A program made the position numbers and the translations under genes. Of a DNA stretch of 35,892 bases, positions 18,201-30,200 are shown in pieces. Positions within the stretch are counted from its first letter, which is position 1, and each line of letters starts with the position of its first letter. The notes beneath the pieces are model-generated. The model ran no database searches. It saw nothing but the letters and a program-made list of their open reading frames with translations, and was not told the origin of the DNA. This stretch comes from Planctomycetota bacterium (GTDB lineage Bacteria > Planctomycetota > UBA1135 > GCA-002686595). The stretch is taken from contig PBIX01000070.1 of NCBI GenBank assembly GCA_002720975.1, forward strand, positions 1-35,892, in the 5' to 3' direction.

Positions 18201-21200
18201 CGTCAGTGAGACCATCGATCTGATGGGGAGTTCCCGGACAATCAGCCTTCCGTCCGGGCCTTTTGTCAGGGTGGAGGGGACAGAAGTCTCGCTTCTTGTC
18301 TCAGGGCAGGAACTCGCCGGGAACTTTTCGTTCGAGCAGACCGACGATGGCAAGGTCAAGGTAGCGGTCGACAGCGTGGTGTTGCGCCTGGGTGACACCA
18401 ATGATGATTTCGTGCGTTTTGAGAACGGGACGGGAGCCTTCCTCTTCCAGAATACAGGGGTGGCTGGTCAGCTTGATGGCGATATTGCCCTCGATATTCC
18501 GGGAGGAGTCCGCTCTTCGGGCAGTTTCAGGCTCCAGCTCAATACCACAGGTGCGGCCGTCAACGAGATCTTCGAACTGAATGGTTCTCCCCTTGCCCTG
18601 GAACTCCAGGCCGGTCCCTATCTGCGGGTGGCAGGGACCGAGGTGGGGCTGGAGTTTGCCGGACAAACTCTCGAAGGGAGCTTCTCCTTCGCGCAGTTGT
18701 CGGATGGAACAGTGCGCGTAAAGGCCTCCAATGTTGCTCTCAGTATTGCATCTTCCACCACGACCTTTGCTAATGTCACTGGTGGGGCAGGCGACTTCCT
18801 GATTGATGATGCCGGCATGCTGGGTGTCCTGAGTGTCCAGAACGCGGTGTTTGTGGTTCCGGCCGGAAGCCTGACCTTTGAGGAAGTGCGGATCGAACTC
18901 AACACCAGGCAGGTCGCGGTGAGCAGCGAGTTCGATCTGGGCGATGGTCCGGTAGCGGTGGAGTTCAGCGCGGGTCCGTATGTCAGGACCGCCGTCCTGG
19001 GCGCCAGGCTCACCCTTGACGATGTTCTGGTTGGCGACGTCGCAGCCGAACTTGCGGGAGATTTTTACTTCGACCAGAGCGGGGGAGTGATTCGACTGGC
19101 CATGACCAATGTGAGGTCCCGGGTGGAGGTGGATGGTGAAGGCGGAGAACTGGTTAATGGTATCGGTGCGCTGGTGATGACCTCAGACGGAGTTGCTGGC
19201 CTGGTGGAAGGCAGGTTGAGTGGAAGCATCGGAGAACTGGAGGCTGAGACGACAATTTACGTCCGGATCAACAATACCGGCGGACCTGTGAACGAGGTGG
19301 TCCGGTTCGGTGAGCGTGAAATCACGGTGATCTTCAGTGCGTCAGAAGGAAGGCTCTTCCAGGTGACGCTCGACGGGCTCTCGCTCAATGTCGCGGACGT
19401 GGTTTCCATCGAGGGTTCCTTTACCTTTGTCTCGAGCGGTGACCTGCAGGTTTCGGCGGGACAGGACGTGACGATCTTCATCGGCGATGGTCCGGCCAGC
19501 AACGCGGACGGGACGCGCAATGAGAACGCCCGTGGTCTGCGTATTAATGACGCCACGGTCGGGATAGTGAAGTCCACCAGTGAATCAGGCGAGGCGCTCT
19601 ATGCAGTTGACGCGATCGGGACCCTGGAAGTCGTCGGCCTCTCGGGAGTCACCTTCACGGGCAGTGTGCGGGTCCGTATCAACATGCTGACCCAGTCCGT
19701 TGATGAGGTGGTTGTCTTTCCGAACTCCGATGAGAGCGTGAAGGTGAACTTTTCTTCAGCGGAGATTGCCAATGGAACCGATCCCTTCATTTCGATTGAA
19801 GGGAGAGGGGTCCTGATTGAGGTGCTGGGGCAGTCTCTTTCCGGTGATCTCGCCATTGGTCGCTACCGGTCGGATAGGAATAACAACACTCCGGATGATT
19901 CCACCGATGATGTGGAGGTGGTCCAAGTCTCGCTCTCGAATGTCAGGGCGGGTCTTGGGGATGGCAGCAACGAATTTGTCGTGCTGGCAGATGGAAGCGG
20001 TGATTTCCTTCTTCTCGACGATGGCGTGGCGGCCCGGGTGAGCGGGGTTCTTCGCTCTGAATTACCCGGCTTCAGCTTTAGTGGAAGCTTCGATCTTCTG
20101 GTCAACAGCTCCACCCAGGCCGTCGACGAAACGTACGAGGCATCCGGTGGGGAGCAGCGCACTTTGCAGGTTGATGGAGGGTCCTATGTCCGCATCTCCG
20201 GGACCGGTGACCCGGGCGTCCGGCTTATCGTGGGGGAACAGTCGCTGGGCGGGAATTTTGAAATCGAGAGCGCTGAGGGCACGGTGAATGTGACAGTTTC
20301 CAATGCCGCCCTGACGATCGGTTCCTATCTGGATGTTTCGGGAGCCGCCGGCGAGCTTGAGATCAACGAAGAGGGCATTGCGGGGGGTCTCAGCGTCAAT
20401 ACCTTTACCCTTGATATGCCGAGGCTAAGGCTGAATGCCCCGTCGATTCGGATTGAACTGAATACGCGGCTGGTAGAGGTCAGCCGCGCTTTCGACCTGG
20501 GCAACGGGCCGGAGCAACTCGTTCTCCCGGCAGGTCCTTATCTCCGTGCCGCGATCATGGGGGTAGCGGTGGATGTGGTCCGGGCGGATTCACAGGATGC
20601 ACTGGGTTCGCTGAGGGGGGACTTTTTCCTTGAGCGGGTAGACGGGGTGACCCGTTTGGCGGCCACTGGTGTTGAGGCAACGGTCGATGTGAACGGCGAC
20701 GCAGGAGCTCGGTTTGTCGAGGGATCGGGAGGTATGGTCGTTACCGCGAACGGAGTAGCGGGTAGCCTGAACGGGAAGCTGGAGGCTGCAGCCGGTGGAC
20801 TCAGTGCGGGGGGTATCCTCATCCTCCGCTTCAACAATACCGGAGCGGCCGTGGAGGAGGAGATAGAAGTGGGGCTCGATCGCATCCGGGTTTCCTTTTC
20901 GTCCTCCGAGGGTGACCTGTTTTCGGTGTCCCTGATCGGAGCCAGTCTCAATATCGGGGATGTCGTGACTCTGGAGGGCAATCTTTCCTACCAGGATCAG
21001 AATGGGTACAGGGTTCTCGGGGGCACGGATTTCACCCTCTTCATCGGGGACGGACCGGCCCGGCTCTCGGAGGAAGAAATCAATCCCTTTGCCCGTGGTC
21101 TCCTCATCACCGGGGCGACGGTAGGGCTGGTTCGGCTTGGAGAACACGGGCCCATGGCCCTGGAGGCGATCGGAGAAGTCAACGTGGTTGGAGTCAGCGA

Positions 21201-24200
21201 CCTGACCCTTGAGGGAAGAATCCGTGTGCGGATCAACACCTTTGGCCAAGCGGTCAGCGAGACGATCGGGATTGCCGGGAGTGACCAGTCGGTGACTGTG
21301 AACTTTGGCGAATCCCAGATCGCATCCGGAGATGATTCCTTCTATGAAATAGATGCTCGCGACGTCGGCATATCGGTTGCGGGACAGTCTCTTCGCGGAG
21401 ACCTCTCGGTCGGCAAGTTCCTCGTGGATCGCGCCGGAACAGCTGATGCCGGGGATGATTACGAAGTCCTGCGCCTGAGTCTGCGCAATGTCTCAGCGGC
21501 CTTTGGGGATGGCACCGTGGATCTCCTTTCTCTCGGTAGCGGCAGCGGCGATTTTCTGTTCCTTCCTGAAGGCCTGGCGGCTTCAGTAGAGGGTGAGGTA
21601 TCATTCGGAGTGCCCCAGGTAAGCGTGAGTGGAAATTTTGCGATGCAGATTAACCGCACCGGATTGGCGGTGGATGAGTCGTTCACAGTGGATGGTAATG
21701 CGGTCAGCCTGGAGCTTCCGGCAGGTCCCTACACCCGTATCGCCAGTGTTGCCGATGACTCTGATAGCCCGACTGCGCAACTTGTTGTGGCTGGTCAGGC
21801 TCTCACCGGAGCGTTTGACCTCCAGCAGCGTTCCGATGGCAGTGTCCAGGTGATTGTTGCTGATGCTACTCTCTCGTCCGGAAGCGGTGTGCAGTCCTTT
21901 GTGGAGTTAAATGGCGGATCAGGGACCTTCTACCTTGATGATTCGGGTCTGGTGGGAGCTCTCAGGGTTGAGACCTTTGCCCTCAGGATCCCAGGCCTGC
22001 ACTTCACGACCAACGAGTTGAGCGTCCAGGTCAACACGCGTCCGGTGGAGGTGAGTGACGAGTTCCTGCTCGGTTCCTACGGGGTGGAACGGCTCACCCT
22101 TCCGGCTGGTCCCTATTTTCGCGTTGTGGTTCTGGGAGCTTCCGTAGGACTGGACGACCTGAGTGTCGGCAGCGCTGCAGCTCAACTTTCCGGGGACTTC
22201 TTCCTCGAACAGAGTGGTGAGGCAAGCCGGCTCGTCATGAGCAACGTGGCAGCTTCGGTTGATATCGGGGGAGATGGGGCCCGGCTCGTCAACGGTAGTG
22301 GTGGACTGGTTCTCACCGAAACGGGGGTGGCCGGGGTGATAAGCGGAGAGCTCGACGTCCAGCTTGGATCGCTGGCAGCCGGAGGGACTCTGATCCTGCG
22401 CATCAACAATACCGGGAGAGCAGTGAAGGAGATCCTGCAACTCGGCAGCGACGTGACCGAGGTCACTTTCAGTGCGGATGAGGGTAAATTCTTTGCGGTT
22501 TCACTGACTGGTGCCAGCCTGAACATCGCCGATATCGTCTGGGTGGAAGGGTCGTTCAGTTTTGTTGACAGTGGTCCGCGGCAGATAGCGGCCGGTTCCG
22601 GGTTGCTCCTGTTCGTAGGCGAGGGGGAACCCACCCTCGCGGACGGCACAATCAATCCAGATGCACGGGGAGTCCTGATCAATGACGCGACTGTAGGCCT
22701 TGTCCAGATGGAGCAGGGGGACGATATGTTCTACGCGCTCAATGCGGTGGGGACGATCGAGGTCGTCGGCATCAATGACCTCACTGTAACCGGCAAGATT
22801 TCGGTTCGCATCAATACGTTCACCACCGGAATAAACGAAACGATCACCATTGCAGGTTCGGACGACCAGGTGGAGGTGGTATTCGATTCGAACGGGGAAG
22901 TCGCGGTGAATGACGAGCCATTCTCCCGGTTGGAAGCACTTGGAATCGTCATGGAGGTGGCCGGGCAGCGAATCGCGGGCAATCTTGCACTGGGTCGGTT
23001 CCGGAGCGATCGCAACAATACACCTGGAGATACGAGTGACGACGAGAGCGTCCTGCGCCTCAGCCTGGATAATGCAACTGCTGCATTTGGTGATGGTAGC
23101 AGCGATCTGCTTTCATTCAGTGGAGGAGAGGGTGATGTTCTCGTGTTCAGCGACGGAATCGGCGCCTCTCTTGGGGGTAATATCCAGGTCACCGTGCCGG
23201 CTGTGACTCTGAACGGGGATTTCGCCTTCCAGGTCAGCACCACCGGACGAGCCATTAATGAGACCTTCGAAGTCTTTGGCGCCACCCGGATGGTGGAAAT
23301 CCGGGCTGGACCATACGTTCAGGTTTCCTCGGTCTCCAACACCAGTCTCACCATCGCGGGACAAACCCTGACTGGTGTTTTTGAGTTCATCCGGACGGAC
23401 GGAGCGGTCCGGGTTAACGCCAGCAATCTTGAGCTCATCCTCCGGACTGACCAGGCAGTCTTCGGTCAGATCCAGAATGGATCTGGCACCTTTGAACTCG
23501 ACGCTACCGGTCTTGCAGGCGCCTTCGAGGTGAGTTCCTTCAGCCTCAGCGTCCCGAATGTGGAGATCGTCACCGAGACGATTCGGGTTGAGCTCAACAC
23601 CCGTTCCGCGGCAGTTGTCGGTGACTTCAACCTTGGGAGCGGTCCTGAGAATATCACCCTGGCCGCTGGGCCGTATCTGCGCCTCGCAATCCTCAACTCC
23701 AGCCTGACCCTGGACGACGTCGGCGCTGCCGAATTGAGAGGGAGCTTTTTCCTGGAACAAACGGGAGGAACAACCCGCATGGCCATGAGCGAGGTGACCG
23801 TGGCGGTGGATATTGATGGCCAGGAGGCCAGCATGAAGAATGGTACAGGCGCGCTCATCATGACCCCCCGGGGTGTGGCGGGGACGCTCTCGGGCGACCT
23901 CGGGGTGTCGGCCGGCGGGTTGGAGGCGGGAGGAACCCTTATCATCCGGATCAATAATACCGGTGATGTGGTGGATGAATCGATCGAACTTGACGGTTCA
24001 ATCATCAGGATCTCCTTCGGTGCCGACGAGGGCCACCTCTTCGCAGTTTCCCTCGCCAATGCATCCATCAACATCGGAAACATCCTGACGCTGGAGGGTT
24101 CACTCACTTTCGTCGACCGTGGCAACGGCCTTGAAGTAGCAGCCGGGGTGGGACTCACCGTCTTTATCGGTGAGGGTCCGGCCACCCTGGCCGACGGGAG

Positions 24201-27200
24201 CACCAACCCGCTGGCCAAGGGTCTCCTGTTGACGGATGCCAGTGTTGGCCTGGTGAGGATTACCAACGGAACTCTTACCCAGTATGCGATTGATGCTCAG
24301 GGAAGCGTCTCGGTCATCGGGATAGATGGGGTGACTCTGAGTGGAACGATTCGGACCCGAGTCAACACCACCGGCCAGGCCATGGAGGAGACAATCACTA
24401 TTGCGGGAACCTCCCAGACCAGGACCGTTGTGTTCGGCAGCGCGGAAGTGGCCGGAGCCGACGGTTCGCCCTACGCTCTGATCAGTGGTCTGGGAATGCA
24501 GATAGAGGCTCTCGGGCAGACCTTTGCTGCCGATCTTGTGGTGGAGCGCCGTTTCCGAGACATCAATGGGACGCCTTTTGATACCAGCGACGATCGCCGC
24601 GAATTGATTCTCCATGCCACGAGTGTCAGTTTCAGTTTTGGGGACGGAACCACTGAATTTGTCACCCTGACAGAAGGTTTTGGAAACCTGGTCCTGTCCG
24701 ACGAGGGTCTTCTTGGTGCTGTGGGAGGTTCGGTGAGCAGCAACATTCCGGGACTTGCCTTCAGCGGGACCCTGGCACTGGTCTTCAACACGACTGGGGT
24801 GTCCTCTGATGAGTCCTTCGTTGTAGCGGTGAATGAAGACGGAAGCCCCGGCACGACGTTGGAGGGCATTGAGGCAGGAACCTTCGTAAGAGTGGCTGGT
24901 CGTGGAGTGGATCTGGAGATAGCGGGACAGACCCTTAAGGGTAATGTCTTCTTTGCGAACGAAACCATGGATGACGGAGGAACCGTAACGCGTCTGGGTC
25001 TGCAGAACGTCTCCGCTTCGCTTGGCGATGGAACTACTGATTTTGTTTCCCTCACCGGGGGTAGCGGAACGTTGATCGTGACTTCCGAGGGAGTGGCGGG
25101 TCAGCTTGAGGCCAGTGTTTCCTTGAGTGCAGGACTCGACTTCGGGGTAACCGCGGACCGGTTTATCGTCGAGGTCAACACTACAGGGCAGGCGGTAAGC
25201 GAGACCTTTGAGGTCTCTGGAGAGACCTTCAATCTGGATCTGGAAGCCGGTCCCTATTTCCGGGTCACTGCCTTGGAGGCTATTCTTACGATAGCGGGCC
25301 AGTCCTTGAGTGCGAACGTCTCTTTTGAGCAGGTCACGGTGGGCGAATCGACCGAGACCCGGGTCTTTGTCACTCAGGCCGAACTAGGGTTCCAAGGAGT
25401 TGAGCTCAGAGCCGGTTCCGGAGTTCTCCTGCTGAGATCCTTCACCGACGTGGAGACTGGAGAGAAGCGTCAAGGGTTGGCAGGAAGCATCGACGGGCAG
25501 ATCGAGGTGGCTATTGAAGGGGTCGCCTTCGAGGGAGAGCTTACCCTCGAAATCAACCAGACCCCGGAAGCGATCACCGAGGTTTTCACCTTTGCTGGCG
25601 AAACGATCAGCCTCTCACTTGATGCCGGTTCCTACATCAAGTTCGCAGGCGAAGGCCTTTCCCTGACCGTCTTCGACCAGACGATTACCGGGGACTTCTC
25701 CTTCATTCGGTTCCCTGACTTTACCGCCCTGACCCTGAGTGGGGCTAACCTCAGTCTTCTGGGAGGGCTCTTCGATATCTCCATCGACACCGGATTGATC
25801 ATGATCTTCCCCGAAGGGATCTTTTCCGACTTCACGATCGGGGACCTTGATATTGGAATTCCGGGAATCTCTATCCCGGACCTTGGCCTCGATGGATTAA
25901 ACCTCAATCTCAGCAATATCGATCTCGGTGAATTCCCCGATTTCGTTTTCCCGGATCTCTCTCTCCCGGGGCTGTCGCTTCCCGGTATTTCTCTTCCGTC
26001 TCTTCCGGATTTGAGTCTGCCCGATGTCGACCTGTTCAGCGGTTTAAAGTTCAAGGGGCCGTCTTTGGATCTATATATTGGCGGTCTGCTCTTCAGCGGC
26101 TCCTTTGAATTCGAGCAATTCAGGACGGATCTCGGAGAGTTGGTTATCCGGATCCTGATCGAGGATCTGGACTTTGGCATCGGTGACATCGTGGATATCC
26201 AGGGGGCCTCGGCCAACCTGCTCATCCTTCCCAGTGGAGTTGCGGGTCAGATCAGCTTCGGAGGCAACCCGTTTAACCTCCCAGATGTCTCTCTGTCCGT
26301 CACGGAAGTGTCTGTTGATATCAATACCCTGCCGTTTGCGGTGACCGAGGAATTGACAGGAGGGGTCCCCGATATCCCTGCGTTCTCCCTGCCTCAAGGT
26401 CCTTACGTGAGGGTGGAGGCGGTGGACGCGGACCTGACCCTTGGCGGGCTCACCCTCACCGATGGTAGTGGCATTTCGTTGACGGGGAATTTCTTCGTGG
26501 AACTGAGCGACGTCACCCGGCCGGACGGTTCAGTGGAGACCCTCACCCTGATGGGAGCGACCAATGTTGGCGCTACCGTTGAGCTTGCCGGTGCCACGGC
26601 CCAGTTCGCGGATGGCAGCGGGGCGTTTGTGGTGAAGGACGGTGGAATCGCGGGATTCCTTAACGGCCGGGTTCTCGGAGCGCTGGGACCGGTGGAGGCC
26701 GGTGGCAACATTGCGCTCAGGATCAATAACACGGGGATGGAGCTGGAGGAGACGATCGACTTCGGAGGCCGGGATCTCAGTGTCGCCTTCGGATCCGGGG
26801 AAGGCATGCTTTTCGATGTCTCGGTTTCGGATCTCACACTGAATATCGGGGATTTCGTCAGCATTGCGGGCAACGTCTCCTTCTCGTCCGGAACCTCCGA
26901 CTGGAACGGGACGGGGCGCACGGCCAGCACCTTTGCGGGGGAGGATCTCGAACTCTTCATGGGTGAGGGGCCGCTCCGGCTAGCCGATGGGCAATTCAAC
27001 CCGCTGGCCCGGGGAGCGCTTCTCACAGGGGCCTCCGTCGGTCTGATCAAGCTCACCGATGATTCGAATGCCGAGACGTTCGCTCTCCATGCGACCGGGA
27101 CGGTTTCCATTCTCGGGGTGAACGGTGTGACAATCGCAGGTGACGCCACCATCCTGGTCAATACCACCGGCCTGGATATCGAGGAAACCATTACCATTGC

Positions 27201-30200
27201 GGGGAGCACGAATGCCGGGATCGTGGTTCAGTTTGAAGATGGGGCCGAGGTCAGGGATTTCACCGCCACCGGCGCGACTCTTTCGGTCGCCGACCAGACC
27301 CTCTCCGGCAACTTCAGCTTCAGCCAGGTCATGAGCGGACAGGAATCCCCGGTGCCCACACTCAAGGTTTCAGCCAGCGGGGTCAGTCTCTCTCTTGGTG
27401 CTCCCGGCACGGGGGTTTCCGTTGACAGTGGTGCCGGGGCACTCGTGGTTACCAATGGGGGGATTGCGGGGACCATCGCAGGAAACGTGAATCTGGATAT
27501 ACCGGAGGTGGAATTTGAAGGGGAATTCGCGCTTTCGATCAACACCACGCCGGACGCGGTCAGTGAGACCTTTGGAGAGGGATTGGACACAATTGCTCTC
27601 GATCTTCCGGCCGGTCCCTTCCTGCGCGTCGAGGCCACGACCGTCCGCCTGACGGTCCTCGATCAGATCCTGGAGGGAAATTTCGGGATTGAGACAACGG
27701 TTGACGAGGAGAGTGGAGACAGTTTCACCGTGATCGTGGCGGACGGAGTCCGCTTCGACTTCCAGCCTGGTGGGGAATCGAATGTCTCGATTGACAACGC
27801 CTTTGGCGCGTTTGTCGTGACGAGTGCCGGTATTGCGGGAGTATTGAATGGATCGGTGAATGTTTCTCTTGGAAATAACTTCGGCGTCACAGGCGACTTC
27901 GGGCTGGTCATCAATAATACCAATTCAGCGGTCAGCCAGGCCTTTACCCTTGCGGGACGATCTTACGCGCTTGATATGCAGGCGGGCCCCTACTTCCGTC
28001 TTGAGGGCAGTAATGTGGTCGTTGATGTCCTCGGCCAGCGGCTTACGGGAAACCTGGCCTTTGAGCGGGTGACCTCACTCGGAGGGGACGGACTGCCGGG
28101 GGGAAGCGGAGATGCGGCTGACACCGAGGTGGTCCGCATCGTCTTCTCCGGGGTCAAACTGGACCTTGCGGACGGATTGTTGACGCTCGGTGATGGAAGC
28201 GGAGCCTTCCTCATAACCGGGAATGGGATTGCGGGTATTCTCAGCGGCACAGTCTCGCTGGGAGTGAGTGGGGCTTCAGTGAGCGGGGCGTTGCAGGTGG
28301 AGATCAACACCACCGGCAGCGCTGTGAATGAAACGATCAGCCTGGGGAATACGGCGAGCGACCTTGTGCTGGAGGCCGGAGAGAATCTCGAAGGGTATTT
28401 CCGGGTCACGGGTGAAGAGGTGAGTCTCGACCTTGCAGGCCTTGGCATGCAGGCGGACTTCATTATCTCCAGTGCGACCGCCCCGGACGGCGGAGCCGCC
28501 CTTGAAGTCCAGGCCTCAAACCTCTCCTTCGGGCTGGGAGGATCGGCAGACAGTCCGATTGTTGGAGTGAACGTGGCACAGGCCGAATTCCTGTTCCTCT
28601 CAACGGGAGTGGCAGCCACGGTTGCCGGAATCAGTCCTGCTCTCAACGTGTCAGGAGTGACTCTCGATGGCACCGTAGATCTCGAACTCAACACCACCGG
28701 AAGTTCTCTTTACGGCGTTGATCCGAATACGGTGCGCCTCACCGGGAGCAGTCTTGTCTTCTCGGTCCTCGGGCAGACTCTCTCGGGGAATTTCACCTTC
28801 GAGCAGGTCACCGACACAGGAGGAGAATCGCAGGTCAAGGTCGCAGTCACCGGGTTGAACGTCACCCTTGGTGGAGTCAATGCAGGGCTCGCGCTCAGTA
28901 ACGGCAGTGGCCTTCTGCTTCTCACCAGTGCAGGCATGGCCGCCAGTCTTTCCTCAACGGTGCAGGTGCTTGGCGGGGAGGATTTGAAAATTGAGGGAGA
29001 CCTTGCCCTCGAAATCAACACCACTGGATTTGCCATCAACGAGATGTTCACGGTGGGACTTGGCGCCGAGACTCTCGTTCTGCCTGCCGGACCCTACCTC
29101 AGACTTTCCGGAACCGGAATCGTCGTGGCGGTGGCCGGCTACCGCCTCAGCGGTAATTTTGTCTTTGAGCAGGTGACTCTCGATCACGAGACCGGCGACA
29201 CTTCCGCCATCCGCATCGCTGCCACCGGGGTGACGGTCTCTTTCGGGGATGGACAACAGGATTTCCTTACCATCAGCAATGGGACCGGGTTTTTCCTTAT
29301 GATCAATTCGTCTGACGCCTCAGAGGCGGGTATGGCAGGGACACTTCGTGGTGATGTGGCCTTCAGTCTGCCTGAGGTCAGTATCAGCGGAACTGTTGGA
29401 CTGGAAATCAATCGCACCGGACGGAAGGTGGAAGAGACCTTCAAGGTCGACAATATCGACCAGACCCTGACGTTGGAGGAAGGAAACTACGTTCGGCTCG
29501 CGGGAACGAATGTGAGCGTCGAGCTTGCTGGTCAAACCCTGCGCGGAGATTTTCAGTTCTCCCAGGGTTTGTGGGATAATGGCACACCGGACGATTCCTC
29601 CGACGACCTTTCGGTCACGGAAATGACCTTCTCGAAGGTAGAAGTGGGCTTCGGGGATGGAACCACCGATTTCGCCACTGTCACCCAGGGAGAGGGAACC
29701 CTCTATGTGGATCGTAATGGGGTCAGGGGGACATTTTCCGGCAACATGGCCCTGGCTGTGCCCAAGGTCACCCTCGGGGCCTCGGCGACCGTAACGGTGG
29801 ATACAAGTATCGATCGCTTCCAGGTGGAAGCTGTTGGGATCACTGATGCAGATACGGGAGAAACAACCAACATCACTCTTAACGTCCTCGATCAGGTCGT
29901 GCGAGCCGACACGCTCAGTCTTGAGCGGCAGACGTTGCCTTCGGGTGAGTCGATCGTGAATCTCTCAATTACAGGGCTTTCGCTCTCACTTAATGGAGGG
30001 GGTCACAGCCTGCTTACGGTGGGTGCAGATACCGCCAGGGTGGTTGTCAATGCCGATGGACTGGGCTTGAGGATTCATGGAGCCTCACTTTCCAGCGACC
30101 TTCCTGGAGGTCTCAGCCTTTCTGCCGGGGGTGGGGATGCCAACGTCCTGCTGAACACCACCTCGGCCGAATTTGACCTCGGGGATGGCAGCGCCGCTCT

